Assembly (NCBI RefSeq): GCF_009177095.1
Contig: NZ_AP021861.1
Location: 4,508,501-4,572,500, forward strand
DNA from: Lacipirellula parvula
GTDB taxonomy: Bacteria > Planctomycetota > Planctomycetia > Pirellulales > Lacipirellulaceae
Direction: 5' to 3'
DNA length: 64,000 bases
Part shown: positions 28,720 to 37,140 of the stretch, piece after piece
How the letters are laid out: each line of letters starts with the position of its first letter
Numbering within the stretch: the stretch's first letter is position 1
Notes under the pieces: model-generated
Told to the model about the DNA's origin: nothing
Seen by the model: the letters and a program-made list of their open reading frames with translations, nothing else
The model's database searches: none
Made by a program: the position numbers and the translations under genes

Positions 28720-29292
28720 TCACGGCGCACTACGTTCGCATTGTTCGCTAGGAATGCCCCCCGGCCTCACGAGGGCGGGATAGATTTTGCAGATCTCGCG
28801 TCCGACTTTCTTGTTTGATCGCTCCATCGCTAGGGTCATCAGCACTCGTGAAATTACCTCGTCCTCATCCGGGCATAGCCGATGGCAGTTGAACTTCCAA
28901 TCATCCCAGACCTCAATCACTGGGTAGTGGAGCGTCAGTTTGTTCTCTACCCAGTACGATAGATCCTGGGACCAGCGTGCCCGTAAGGGGTAGCGATCGA
29001 GCAATTGAGCCGGCTTGATCAGGGGATAGCTTCGTTTAAGTTCTTCGAATTCCTGGGATGTGTACCTATTACCTCTCGGGTCGAATGGAAGATCAAGGGG
29101 CTGAGACGTTTTCTTGAACCGAGCAGACTCTCCCCAGGCCTCGACAAGTCTATTCCACTCCTTTGGGCTGAAAGGGTTTTTACAGGTTCGGATTCTCCAT
29201 CGCTTCCGCAGCTGATTTATCCATACCCCGTTCCCACCGCCTCCATCTAGCAGCCACTTGAGCGCTTCAACTTTCTGTTCATTAACTGTCAT
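28720..29292 (-). CDS. hypothetical protein
   Basis: 190 residues from ATG 29292; no clear Shine-Dalgarno. Rich in Trp, Arg and Lys with predicted helices ('NGVWINQLRKRWRIRTC', 'LVEAWGESARFKKT', 'YTSQEFEELKRSYPLI'), suggesting a small DNA- or RNA-binding protein, but no motif is diagnostic. The last dozen residues look random, so the real end may once have been different. It is the first of several minus-strand accessory genes to the right. Confidence 0.45.
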   Translation of the reverse strand: MTVNEQKVEALKWLLDGGGGNGVWINQLRKRWRIRTCKNPFSPKEWNRLVEAWGESARFKKTSQPLDLPFDPRGNRYTSQEFEELKRSYPLIKPAQLLDRYPLRARWSQDLSYWVENKLTLHYPVIEVWDDWKFNCHRLCPDEDEVISRVLMTLAMERSNKKVGREICKIYPALVRPGGIPSEQCERSAP

Positions 29293-29680
29293 ATTATTAT
29301 GTGTCCTTGTGAGTAATGCCGACGGCTGGAATTCCGTGCGGCCGAGGGTCTCAGATATTTACCCTTCTCGCGAGTGCTCCTTCCGGCATGCAGCCCCTCG
29401 GGCTGCATTGGGCCGGATGAGGAGCTGGCTCGCGAAGTTATCGACTCTCCGAAGTTCTAGGTTATTGATCCTTCTGGTCTTCAACGGGCCTAACTTCTCA
29501 AACTAGCTTGCTGGTTATGCGGCTATCGCAAGCACTGAGATTCCGCAATTGTCGAAGTTAGTGGCCTCCGCTGGGGGCTGCGGCCACACTTCGACGGTGC
29601 GGTTTTCAAAATGAAAGGGAGGTTGAAGGGGAGACCTGTCTTTTAGATTGAAAACGTTCCTGCATCCCTAGCGGACATAC
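29293..29680. other. intergenic region, no gene supported
   Basis: About 390 bases. An 82-codon plus-strand frame at 29258-29506 overlaps the start of the previous gene antisense and has no recognisable product. Nothing else was seen. Confidence 0.4.
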
Positions 29681-30094
29681 TCAGCGTGTCGTGCCATGGA
29701 CATATCCGGCGGCACTCATGCAATGTCCTGCATACTCTTGATTGATTCGCTTGTAGTCCTTCCAGGCAGGTGCCTTCGGGTTGAGCGTGTAGATCGTGTA
29801 ACGGTGCTTACTATTTGCGTTGATCTTGGGATGTCTTAACCGCATCTCCAGAGCTCCCACCGTCACGCTATGAAATAGCTGTAGCTTCTTCGCGGTGCGT
29901 AGAGCCCGGTTGACTGCAGACCGTCCGTAGCCGGATGCCCGCTGAATTGCTGCTTGTGATGGCCAGCATTCGTACGTGTCGCGATTGCAGTGCGAGAGGA
30001 GGACGGAAATCACGCGGAAGGGGCAGTGCGAGACGGGTTGAAGCAAGAACTTGCTGCGAAGTTTGCTGAGGGCAATACTCGATTCTCTAGACAT
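29681..30094 (-). CDS. helix-turn-helix (replication-initiator-type) protein
   Basis: 137 residues from ATG 30094, which has GGAG about nine bases upstream; earlier in-frame starts add an unlikely 54-residue leader. A winged-helix of the HTH_36 kind is seen: 'HCPFRVISVLLSHCNRDTYE', 'WPSQAAIQRASGYGRSAVNR' and 'ALRTAKKLQLFHSV'. This pattern is common in plasmid and phage replication initiators (N-terminal half). Only one winged helix is present, so it may be a regulator or a minimal initiator. Downstream of the adenine methylase on the same strand with a 187-base gap. Confidence 0.7.
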   Translation of the reverse strand: MSRESSIALSKLRSKFLLQPVSHCPFRVISVLLSHCNRDTYECWPSQAAIQRASGYGRSAVNRALRTAKKLQLFHSVTVGALEMRLRHPKINANSKHRYTIYTLNPKAPAWKDYKRINQEYAGHCMSAAGYVHGTTR

Positions 30095-30281
30095 GGCAGT
30101 TTCTCCGGTGGAATACAGCTCGGCCCCCGCCAGGGATAACTGCAAACTCCTGACGGGGGCCGGTTGGTTGGCTGGGGGATAGCGATGCGCAGTTTTTAGT
30201 AACGACGGGCGAGCTGTTCCAACCAACGTGCCGCGTCGTACAGGAGATTTGCTCAAGGCAACGACAACGAGCTCTGGCCGC

Positions 30282-31076
30282 TTAGAAGTTCATCCAGACG
30301 CGTTCGAACATCCGACGCTTCGAGTTTCCTCCTGCTGCATGATTGGCGATATCGAAGTCAACCGACCTCCAATCTCCATATAGTTCTTCGTACAGTTCCG
30401 ATGGATATCCAGAGAGGACGACCTTAGACCGGCACCGCATCAGAACTGCCGCTAAGTCTCGATGGTCTTGGTCGGTCATTTCGAACTCGTAGATTGCCCT
30501 ACTACCCTTAGCACGAGTGGCGTGAACGTAGGGAGGGTCGCAGTAAATCAGCCCCTCTGGATAGTCGAACTTGTTAATGGCCTCGATCGCGGGGCGATGC
30601 AGGATCTGGATACACTGCAAGCGGGCGATAATTTCAGGCAGCATTTCGATGGCAGACCACCAAGCATTCACGTCTCCGGCGATGCCGCCGCGGGCACGCG
30701 TCGTCGTGCAACTCCACGTTTTGCCTTGCCCGCCGAATGATTGCCGCCATCTCACGAAATCGCACACAGCCATATCGAGATCTGAAGCCGAGGCGGAATA
30801 TTCTTGGCAGGCCTCGAACTCCGCTTCAGAGTAAGGCGTGAATGCGAGCTTAGCGGCAAACCGATCCCCCTCGTCGCGAAGCACACGAAATAGCCGGTTA
30901 ATCCGTGGGTCGAGATCGTTGTACGCCTCGACGTCCACAGGCTTCTTATTGAGTAGCACGGACGCGGCACCACCGAAGGGTTCAAGGTAGATCCGGTGCT
31001 CTGGAAATAGTTCGATGATGCGGGAAGCAAGGTAGTGCTTGCCGCCATGCCATTTAACTGGGGGTCTAAGTTTCAT
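30282..31076 (-). CDS. D12-class DNA adenine N6-methyltransferase (Dam-like)
   Basis: 264 residues. Transfers methyl from SAM to the N6 of adenine in a specific DNA site. The class D12 order is clear: 'PPVKWHGGKHYLASRI' with motif W-x-G-G-K at the start, SAM motif I 'YLEPFGGAASVLLNKK', 'NDLDPRINRLFRVLRD', and catalytic motif IV D-P-P-Y in 'LIYCDPPYVHAT'. No restriction gene is adjacent, so it is an orphan methylase of the kind carried by phages and plasmids. Its target sequence cannot be read from the protein. Confidence 0.93.
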   Translation of the reverse strand: MKLRPPVKWHGGKHYLASRIIELFPEHRIYLEPFGGAASVLLNKKPVDVEAYNDLDPRINRLFRVLRDEGDRFAAKLAFTPYSEAEFEACQEYSASASDLDMAVCDFVRWRQSFGGQGKTWSCTTTRARGGIAGDVNAWWSAIEMLPEIIARLQCIQILHRPAIEAINKFDYPEGLIYCDPPYVHATRAKGSRAIYEFEMTDQDHRDLAAVLMRCRSKVVLSGYPSELYEELYGDWRSVDFDIANHAAGGNSKRRMFERVWMNF

Positions 31077-31308
31077 GCCCGAGATTTGCCTTAACGCGAA
31101 CGGTGCGATCAGACATCAATGCGGTCTGAAACGCCCTGTTCGAACGCGGCGTCAAATACATGGCACGGAGCTAGAACTATGGCTGGAGCAATCTAATGTC
31201 GTGTCATACGTCGAGCATGGTGTAGTCCCGCCGGTCGAGAACAACGAGTTAGTCATGGAATAGAGTAAACCTCTCATTGGTATTTGGTGGGATAACGGTG
31301 CGACGCTC

Positions 31309-31632
31309 GTGGCCGTGTCGCATCCACCGACTCAATGCGTTTCACGCACGGGGAATCTGCTGGACAGCGACCTGGAGCATTGGCGCGAGTGGCCGAAGAT
31401 CTGCTGGAGCATTAACAAATCTCCCTCCGACGAGTACTTTGGCGTTCCCCGCGGCCGCGTGCTGTACGACACAGGGGAGGGTAGGGGCGTCATCTACCAC
31501 GGCAGTGCCACCTCACCGGTACGATTGAATGATGTTGCCGAAGCATTCCAGCTAAACGCGTGGGTCGCCGCCACTGACCTACACTACGAGATGGGTGACA
31601 TCGTTGACGAGATGTTCGACGATGATGATTAG
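31309..31632 (+). CDS. hypothetical protein
   Basis: 107 residues from a GTG at 31309. The frame stays open upstream to 31264 and reads as plausible protein there ('PLIGIWWDNGATL'), so the true start may be a rare ATT at 31276 or 31282; neither has a convincing ribosome-binding site. The body has 'WPKICWSINKSPSDEYFGVP' and 'GVIYHGSATSPVRL', which by memory resembles small uncharacterised proteins of planctomycete mobile DNA. The acidic tail ends in DDDD. Function unknown. Confidence 0.55.
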   Translation: MAVSHPPTQCVSRTGNLLDSDLEHWREWPKICWSINKSPSDEYFGVPRGRVLYDTGEGRGVIYHGSATSPVRLNDVAEAFQLNAWVAATDLHYEMGDIVDEMFDDDD

Positions 31633-31734
31633 TAACGTCGCCAGCCCGAGTGTCATGAAGGCCAAGGGGCTGATCGCAGGACGGTCGATCTCGAAGTTCA
31701 CGCTGTGATTTGACTGAAGGATAGAGCAGCTCGC

Positions 31735-31849
31735 CTATTCTCAAAGATTCCGGCTCCGATCACTATTCTCAAAGGTGGCCCGACGGCATGTTCTCGACGA
31801 CGGTGGCGAAACCATTCTCACACCTTTGAGGACAATTGTTCTCAAATGG
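31735..31849. repeat. cluster of TTCTCAAA-type repeats
   Basis: In the 312-base gap before 31945 the sequence CTATTCTCAAAG occurs at 31735-31746 and again at 31763-31774, 28 bases apart. Related copies follow: CATTCTCA near 31813, the inverted form ACCTTTGAGG at 31822-31831, and GTTCTCAAATGG at 31838-31849. The rest of 31633-31944 shows no gene. Such spaced direct and inverted copies look like binding sites for one protein, either an operator cluster or replication iterons for the mobile element; which of these is unknown. Confidence 0.45.
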
Positions 31850-31944
31850 TCCCTTGGGAATGGCTCGATCGCCCGGCTTGGGGAATCTCGTCAGTCAGCT
31901 CGTGCTAAAAGAAGCAGTTCTCCTCAACCTTTTGGAGCTGCCCA

Positions 31945-32523
31945 TTGCGTCGATTCAACTGCACCACCCACCTGACGCCCGACGATCCCAAACGCCAGCG
32001 AAGCGAGCTTTACGGCAAGTTCCGCACCGACGCAACGAGTCCGCACGAAGTTGCAACGGGGTTTCTCGCCACTCTTCACGATGGCGTGCTGCTGAGCGTC
32101 GACGGTCGCATAGACTCGCAAGATCTTAAGCAGAACAAACTGCGCCTCACCTATTCGTTCGGGCTGCCCTTCCCCGGCACGGCTCTAGTCGAGATGCAAG
32201 AGATCGAAGAGAAGCTGACCCATCCGCTCACGCAGGAGGGATTCGTCGCTTGGGCGGAGGATCGAGTCGTCGCCGAACCGACCGTTGAAGGCAAACCTAA
32301 CTCAGTAGAGTTAGAGCTGGCCGGCATCCTTCATGAACGGCTGGTCGAAGGAATGTGCGAAGAGAAGACCAGGGATTTGCAGGCTTGGCTCGGCGACATT
32401 CTCTGGTCGGGGCACAGAGGCTACAGCGAGATGTCGCGCGAAGAACTTTTGGCCCAGTTGCAAATCGAGTACATAGACGACGCCGAAGAGGCGTTCGACA
32501 CGGTCGAGGACGCCCTCGAATAG
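31945..32523 (+). CDS. hypothetical protein
   Basis: 192 residues from a TTG at 31945, supported by GGAG seven bases upstream. Soluble, acidic towards the C-terminus. Segments such as 'DGVLLSVDGRIDSQDLKQN' and 'YSEMSREELLAQLQIEYID' suggest an alpha/beta N-terminal half and a helical C-terminal half. Not recognised. It is convergent with the cluster of minus-strand genes that starts at 32618. Confidence 0.6.
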   Translation: MRRFNCTTHLTPDDPKRQRSELYGKFRTDATSPHEVATGFLATLHDGVLLSVDGRIDSQDLKQNKLRLTYSFGLPFPGTALVEMQEIEEKLTHPLTQEGFVAWAEDRVVAEPTVEGKPNSVELELAGILHERLVEGMCEEKTRDLQAWLGDILWSGHRGYSEMSREELLAQLQIEYIDDAEEAFDTVEDALE

Positions 32524-32617
32524 CTCGAAATTGACGGCATCAACATCAACGGCGGAGGGGGACTAGCTGCCAGCCTCCGCCGTGACTGTATATGTCGTAG
32601 TCGTCGAATTCGCCGCA

Positions 32618-32827
32618 CTACTCGAACGGCTTGACCTCTTCAGGAACCATCGACAATTCGCCGAGGACATCACCCATTGCGTCGCAGACGTCGAACCCGC
32701 TCCACTCCTTCGCCGGATCCCAGAGGAATTCATCCGCCTCTTCGTCATACCGCAGGTAGAGAGCCTGCTGCAACTCGTTGACGATGCGTTCTAGTTCATC
32801 GCGGCTGAGATCTTTAGGGCGCTGCAA
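32618..32827 (-). CDS. small acidic hypothetical protein
   Basis: 69 residues from a TTG at 32827 with GGGAG seven bases upstream. Helical and acidic: 'LSRDELERIVNELQQALY', 'EADEFLWDPAKEWSG', 'CDAMGDVLGELSMVPEE'. No family recognised. Last gene of a minus-strand run 34252-32618 whose upper members overlap by 4 bases. Confidence 0.55.
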   Translation of the reverse strand: MQRPKDLSRDELERIVNELQQALYLRYDEEADEFLWDPAKEWSGFDVCDAMGDVLGELSMVPEEVKPFE

Positions 32828-32856
32828 CGTCGACTCCCGAATTGAAGGTGATCAGG

Positions 32857-33129
32857 CTAGGAATTGCGGTCGTTGCTGAAGATTCGCCGCAGCATCAGGA
32901 ATAGTCCGAAGCCGAGGGCGACTGTCAGCCACCATCGCGTCCGACCGCTTCTCGCAGGGACTGGAGGCGTTTCTACCGGCTGCGTCCCCCGCAGATCGTC
33001 GACAATCCGTTCGAGCACCGACGCGCATTCCGCCAACTGGGCTGTACTAACTCCGGGCTGCCGTATCTTCTGGGCCAATTCGGCAAGAGTATCTTGAAGC
33101 CAGTCGGCCTCGACATCGGGATCGATCAC
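32857..33129 (-). CDS. small membrane-anchored hypothetical protein
   Basis: 90 residues from a GTG at 33129. The start is chosen because GTGA overlaps the TGA stop of the upstream gene (33126-33716), matching the 4-base overlap one gene earlier. The N-terminal part is a helical hairpin ('DWLQDTLAELAQKIRQPG', 'LAECASVLERIVDDLRG'), then a Pro-rich linker and one C-terminal membrane helix 'WWLTVALGFGLFLML' with a short basic tail, so a tail-anchored protein. Function unknown. Confidence 0.65.
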   Translation of the reverse strand: MIDPDVEADWLQDTLAELAQKIRQPGVSTAQLAECASVLERIVDDLRGTQPVETPPVPARSGRTRWWLTVALGFGLFLMLRRIFSNDRNS

Positions 33130-33716
33130 GAATGTGCCTCCGTAACATCGGGCGAGCCGGCCACGTCTCGTCGCTGCCAGCCGTAGCGGTGCGACTGGTA
33201 CGCTGACCAATCAATCTTCCTTGTCTCTCTACTAGCACCGGCGCCCTCTTCATCAAGGTGGGCAAACGGATCAGGACAGAGGGGACGTTCCAGTGCCCGT
33301 TTGCCGATCCAGACGCTCTCACTTGTGTCGTGCAGTTCTAGCCCTTCGAGCCAATGCATCGGCAGGACTAATTGAGCGTCGCCCATCGGTTCGATAAGAG
33401 CGAACCAGGGGCGAGCGACTCGGAGTTTCCACTCGGTCTCGGGGATGCGTACTCCCGATCCGGCAACCGCCTCTAGCAGTTCTAGAACACGAGTATTGGT
33501 AAGCCCAAGTCGATCGATGCCGAGACTGGCGAGTCGTCCTGCGAAGAACTCCCACCCGGCAGGCAGTTGGCGGGTGAATCGACAGACTTGGACCCAACGC
33601 AAGCATAACTCGCGCAACTCGCTGTCGAGCCCGTGAATGTAATGAAGATAAGTTGACGCGCTCCCGGGGTTGCCATCCGGCGCACTTGGCGTTGGAAGAG
33701 AGCGAGGCTGCATCAC
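33126..33716 (-). CDS. hypothetical protein
   Basis: 196 residues from ATG 33716; that ATGA overlaps the stop of the upstream pyrophosphohydrolase-like gene. Soluble, Trp-rich ('ELCLRWVQVCRFTRQLPAGW', 'LVLPMHWLEGLELHD'). Not recognised. Its place in a chain of overlapping genes shows that it is expressed together with them. Confidence 0.65.
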   Translation of the reverse strand: MMQPRSLPTPSAPDGNPGSASTYLHYIHGLDSELRELCLRWVQVCRFTRQLPAGWEFFAGRLASLGIDRLGLTNTRVLELLEAVAGSGVRIPETEWKLRVARPWFALIEPMGDAQLVLPMHWLEGLELHDTSESVWIGKRALERPLCPDPFAHLDEEGAGASRETRKIDWSAYQSHRYGWQRRDVAGSPDVTEAHS

Positions 33717-34252
33717 AATTCCGGGATGTCGTGCTCGTTGGCGTCTGGATGCTCTGCTCGCAACGCAGCATCGTGAGCGAGAAGTGATTCGAGATCTGGC
33801 GTCTTGTAGTGGGGGCCCTTGAAGGCTTTTCCGAACGCAGTAGTCACGAGCGGAAGCTTCGAGCAGTTGCTCTCGTGCACAGCCTCAAACACTTCCGAGA
33901 GTGGAATCCCGCTGGCGACCGCATCTCCGCAGAGCACATACAAGCGGTCGCCGAGTGCATCGGCTGCGGCCGGGAGGTCGGCTTCGGCATTCGCCACCAG
34001 CCACTCCCCCAACTCCTCAATCGCCATGGCTGCTCGGCTCAGCAAGACGTCTTCCGTGCCATTGGCTGCTGCGGCCAACTCCTTCGACAACTCCAGCAGT
34101 CGGCTGCCAAACATCAATGCCGATGCCGGATCGCATTTCAAAGTGCGGGGCGTCGCGGCGATCGGGGCCTTGATGCGCTGGTGAAACAGGCGTACCAGCG
34201 AGACGCAGCTCCGAAGGGAGAGGAGGTCTCCGTCTGGGAGAGAGTTGGGCAC
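33713..34252 (-). CDS. MazG/HisE-like NTP pyrophosphohydrolase family protein
   Basis: 179 residues from a GTG at 34252. After about 55 less typical residues comes the all-alpha NTP-pyrophosphatase pattern: 'AAMAIEELGEWLVANAEADL' (the E-x-x-E helix) and 'ALGDRLYVLCGDAVASGIPL' (the D-x-x-x-x-x-x-D helix), followed by 'VFEAVHESNCSKL', as in phage-type members. It hydrolyses a (d)NTP or a phosphoribosyl-nucleotide to the monophosphate plus PPi; the substrate is unknown. It heads the overlapping gene chain down to 32857. Such enzymes are common on phages, where they alter nucleotide or alarmone pools. Confidence 0.75.
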   Translation of the reverse strand: MPNSLPDGDLLSLRSCVSLVRLFHQRIKAPIAATPRTLKCDPASALMFGSRLLELSKELAAAANGTEDVLLSRAAMAIEELGEWLVANAEADLPAAADALGDRLYVLCGDAVASGIPLSEVFEAVHESNCSKLPLVTTAFGKAFKGPHYKTPDLESLLAHDAALRAEHPDANEHDIPEL

Positions 34253-34362
34253 CTATCCACCTACAAGGGGGTAACCATGGCGGGGAAGTTGGGGAATGGG
34301 CGGGTGGGTCGTCAATCTTCTCTGGCAAAGAAATCATTCGCCTCGCGCGTGACGAGCCAAGA

Positions 34363-34704
34363 CTACCGATGAGCTTCCTCGTAAGTTAGCGCGAGGAAGT
34401 AGCCGCAGTTGTCATCGGAATGGAAGGTCGCAAGGATCGGGATGCGATCTTCAGCGGGGCCGATTCCGAAGCGGAACTGCGTCATCGTTTCGAAGCGGCC
34501 TAGCAAAAATGCAAGCGGAACAAGGACTCGGTTGATCTGTTGCGCGTCAGGATAGGTTGTTTGTTCCAACACATGACGAATCCGCGGGTCGAGAAGGACT
34601 GCATACTCAATCCCTACGAGTAGAGCATTCCTGGAAACATCCTCGTAGGCTTGCCGCAGCACCGTGACGAGCAGCTGGTCATATTCCACTGAGTGGCAGT
34701 TCAA
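34363..34704 (-). CDS. hypothetical protein
   Basis: 113 residues from a TTG at 34704 with GGAGAG eight bases upstream. Contains 'LLVTVLRQAYEDVSRNALLV' and 'RVLVPLAFLLGRFETMTQF'. No family recognised. It lies between the resolvase gene and the pyrophosphohydrolase chain, on the same strand. Confidence 0.55.
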   Translation of the reverse strand: MNCHSVEYDQLLVTVLRQAYEDVSRNALLVGIEYAVLLDPRIRHVLEQTTYPDAQQINRVLVPLAFLLGRFETMTQFRFGIGPAEDRIPILATFHSDDNCGYFLALTYEEAHR

Positions 34705-34788
34705 AGAGTTCTCTCCAAATCAGGCCAAAAATAGCAGGCTCCTGATTGCTGTTAGCTCCGTCTGACACGTTCAAGAACTCTCAATTGC

Positions 34789-35433
34789 CTAATCTGGTTC
34801 GAGTGTATTGATGGCCGCGTGAAGTCGATTTCGAATAGGCGGAGGGATGTACTCATCCCGAGCCCATGCGTTGACTCGGCCAACGCCCACTCCAAGCGTC
34901 CGCGCGATTTTTATTTGCCCGAGTCCGCGATCACGCATCTCGGTCGCTTTCTTCACATCGAAGTACCGTTTCTTGGGGCCGATCTGCTTTCCTTTGGCAC
35001 GAGCTGATCGCATGCCTGCCTTTGTGCGTTCTTTGATGAGTGACAATTCGTAGTCGGCGAGCACAGAGAATAAGCCCGCCAGCATACGACCTTGGGCCGT
35101 GGACAAATCAAAAGACTCACGCAAACTGATCAGAGTGACGTTGAGTTCGCCGACTTCCGCGAGGATTCTCACCAGGTGCGCGAGCGACCGACCGACGCGA
35201 TCGATAGCGGAGACTACGAGAACGTTGATCTTGCGTTGCCGTAATTTGGTCAGCAACTCAGACCAAGCGGGGCGACTATCCTTCGATCCCGATTCGCCGA
35301 CATCGACGAACTCTTCAATCTGTTCCCATCCACGGAGGCGGACGTATTCGCGGAGATCAAGCAGCTGTGCGTCAGGGCTCTGCTCGTCGGTCGAGACTCT
35401 AGCGTAAATCGCGACTTTGGGCTGACGTGACAT
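34789..35433 (-). CDS. serine recombinase (resolvase/invertase family)
   Basis: 214 residues from ATG 35433; a longer start at 35562 would add 43 residues not typical of the family. Catalytic domain: 'VAIYARVSTDEQSPDAQL' with the nucleophile Ser in Y-A-R-V-S-T, 'VLVVSAIDRVGRSLAHLV' with the conserved R-x-x-R-S, and 'TAQGRMLAGLFSVLADYE'. The C-terminal HTH follows at about 150-200 ('ATEMRDRGLGQIKIARTLGV'). Cuts and rejoins DNA at a res or inversion site. Could be the resolvase of a transposon or plasmid now integrated; no transposase is near. Confidence 0.9.
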   Translation of the reverse strand: MSRQPKVAIYARVSTDEQSPDAQLLDLREYVRLRGWEQIEEFVDVGESGSKDSRPAWSELLTKLRQRKINVLVVSAIDRVGRSLAHLVRILAEVGELNVTLISLRESFDLSTAQGRMLAGLFSVLADYELSLIKERTKAGMRSARAKGKQIGPKKRYFDVKKATEMRDRGLGQIKIARTLGVGVGRVNAWARDEYIPPPIRNRLHAAINTLEPD

Positions 35434-35546
35434 CGTGATTCCACAACAGGATTTGCCTACATACTGTTTTGGCTTCGTGAGGCGCTTGAGATAATATGGA
35501 ACGCCTCGTGGGTTGAGCGGAGCATGCGTAGAGAAACGAATCGATA

Positions 35547-35845
35547 ATGAGTGCTCAGGCAAGGTTGCAGAAACTAGCGCTCGCAGTAGCAGCCGGTGTT
35601 CTGATGGGGTGCGGCGGTGACAATCCGTCCGAGGTGGATTCCTTCTCCGGAAAATCCGAGACGGACAAGCTGTCGCCGAATGGACTGACGACGGCCCCGA
35701 CGTGACGCTTGTGCAAGACTTCGCTTACGTTGAACCAAATGGTAATCGCCGGGCGGCGCCAAAGGGCTCCGTAGAGAACGGGGCATCCATCCCGCAGTCC
35801 TTATTCTCCTGGACGCCCTCGGGCGATCGTCCTGATTATCTCTAA
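35547..35845 (+). pseudogene. frameshifted lipoprotein with DUF1353-like domain
   Basis: From ATG 35547 the first frame gives a lipoprotein leader, 'LALAVAAGVLMGCGGDN', with lipobox L-M-G-C (Cys22), then SFSGK and an early stop at 35703-35705. The -1 frame, entered at the AAAA run at 35651-35654, continues as 'IRDGQAVAEWTDDGPDVTLV', 'DFAYVEPNGNRRAAPKGSV' and 'ENGASIPQSLF', which is the DUF1353 pattern (D/N-G-A-S-I-P), and stops at 35843-35845. One extra A in the run would join both parts. The DUF1353 part is shorter than usual, so the gene is broken or needs frameshifting. A sequencing error cannot be excluded. Confidence 0.6.
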
Positions 35846-36149
35846 ATCCAACGGAGAAATGGGGGGGGCGCTGCCGCACGGCAGCAGCTAACGACTATCC
35901 ATTCTCGATCCGTAGGATGCCCCTGCACTTATCCTCCAGGATACGCTGTATCCGTACCGGCAAGCAGAAGACCAGCAAATCGTCGCTTTGCGAGCGATTC
36001 TTAGCGAAAAGAGGCGTTTGTTCTGCTCGCGATAGCGCCTAGCTGCTTGGCGGGTGACACTACTCCCTAAGGGCCCTCGCTGAGGGACAACCGAAGGCCG
36101 ACCGGCGACGCCGCCAAATCCCTACTTACTCGCTGTTAATATCTACGAC
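35846..36149. other. intergenic region, no gene supported
   Basis: About 300 bases. No open frame longer than a few dozen codons, and no repeat or RNA gene was recognised. Confidence 0.35.
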
Positions 36150-36389
36150 TCACGTTTTTGGTCGATCATCTCGTTTCGTCAGAACAGTCAAGCCAACGGT
36201 GGTCGTCGCCAAATGCTCAACGAGCGCCGAGAGTCGTTCTAGAAAACCAGTACCAGTTGAATGCGTGCAGGGCGTTCGAGGCTCGATGGTAGTAACTGCT
36301 GCCCTCGCGGGCTGTCTTTCGACGGCAATGGTGATCGTTGCCGAAGCGATATTATCAATGACATTCGAATCCTTAAAGACACATTCCAT
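36150..36389 (-). CDS. small hypothetical protein downstream of CsoR-like gene
   Basis: 79 residues from ATG 36389, with GAGGAG about ten bases upstream. The sequence includes 'ASATITIAVERQPARAAV' and 'FLERLSALVEHLATTTVGLT'. Not recognised. It follows the CsoR-like gene after 120 bases on the same strand and could be its co-transcribed partner. An overlapping plus-strand frame (36199-36438) contains a hydrophobic stretch and is an alternative reading of the same DNA. Confidence 0.35.
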   Translation of the reverse strand: MECVFKDSNVIDNIASATITIAVERQPARAAVTTIEPRTPCTHSTGTGFLERLSALVEHLATTTVGLTVLTKRDDRPKT

Positions 36390-36509
36390 ACGCACACGGC
36401 TCCTCAATACCAACAAGCGGAGCAACGGAGGCCTTTGAACTCTGCCGAGTAACGTCGACATGTGTTGCCGATCAATCAGATTTCCAAGTGCTACACCTGT
36501 ATTACGGCG

Positions 36510-36821
36510 TCACTTTTGGCCACTGGTTCGTGCGCCGGTAAACACCTCAGCAGACTTGACCAACTCGCGCGTAACGTCTTCTACGCCAAGTTTCTTTACG
36601 TCGGAACTCTTCGCCCGAACTAGCAGGTCTACTAGCGAGCGGAAATGCCCCGTAATAATCGATTGGGCGGCACCTTTGAGTGACCCCATGGCGGTCTTCA
36701 GCAAGTGCGACATATCTGCAGTCGGTTCATCGTTTTCGATCTTCGAAACCAGTGACTCCATCTGCCCAATGGCTTTTCTTAATCGAATCAAGGCTTCCTT
36801 CTTTTCCTCGGCGGTGAGCAT
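36510..36821 (-). CDS. CsoR/FrmR-family repressor lacking metal-binding cysteines
   Basis: 103 residues; ATG 36821 with AAGG upstream. It has the all-helical DUF156 pattern: an R-L-R-K-A-I-G-Q-M-E helix where CsoR has R-L-x-R-I-x-G-Q, followed by two further helices with 'IITGHFRSLVDLLVRA'. In CsoR, Cu(I) is bound by Cys36, His61 and Cys65. Here the His is present, the first Cys is replaced in 'DEPTADMSHL', the second is Leu, and the whole protein has no cysteine. It therefore cannot sense Cu or persulfide in the usual way and may respond to formaldehyde-like compounds, another metal, or nothing. An operator-like palindrome lies 46 bases upstream (36867-36883). Confidence 0.7.
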   Translation of the reverse strand: MLTAEEKKEALIRLRKAIGQMESLVSKIENDEPTADMSHLLKTAMGSLKGAAQSIITGHFRSLVDLLVRAKSSDVKKLGVEDVTRELVKSAEVFTGARTSGQK

Positions 36822-36866
36822 CTGCGAACCTTAACTCGCGGGTGGGGCTGAAAAAAAGCATCCTAC

Positions 36867-36883
36867 ATACCCCCCCTGGGTAT
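36867..36883. promoter_or_regulatory. candidate CsoR/FrmR-type operator
   Basis: ATACCCCCCCTGGGTAT is a palindrome whose arms ATACCC/GGGTAT flank a C-rich centre. CsoR/FrmR/RcnR-family operators have this form: A/T-rich arms around a G/C tract. A further C-tract, CCCCCCCC, follows at 36888-36895. The site lies just upstream of the CsoR-like gene, so autoregulation is likely. Confidence 0.6.
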
Positions 36884-37140
36884 ACAACCCCCCCCTCGTT
36901 GATTCGTAACGTCTTCCAACCAAATGACTTAAGGCGCGAACCGCCCCGTCAGCAACAGCAACCCCAGGTGTGACTGCGAGCCCACGGATTCCCCTAACCC
37001 ATTCCAACCAAACAACTTACGCACGGCACACCTGTAGCGAGGAGGCCGCAATCGCGTTCACGTACTTGAGTGAACGTGGTTTCACTTCGATACCGCCGGC
37101 GTGCCAGCACGCTGCCCGAGTCTCCTATCCAGGGGAAAAA

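Noticed and set aside
35574-35879. A 101-codon minus-strand frame
   Set aside because: Antisense to the lipoprotein/DUF1353 remnant, whose two frames carry recognisable motifs.
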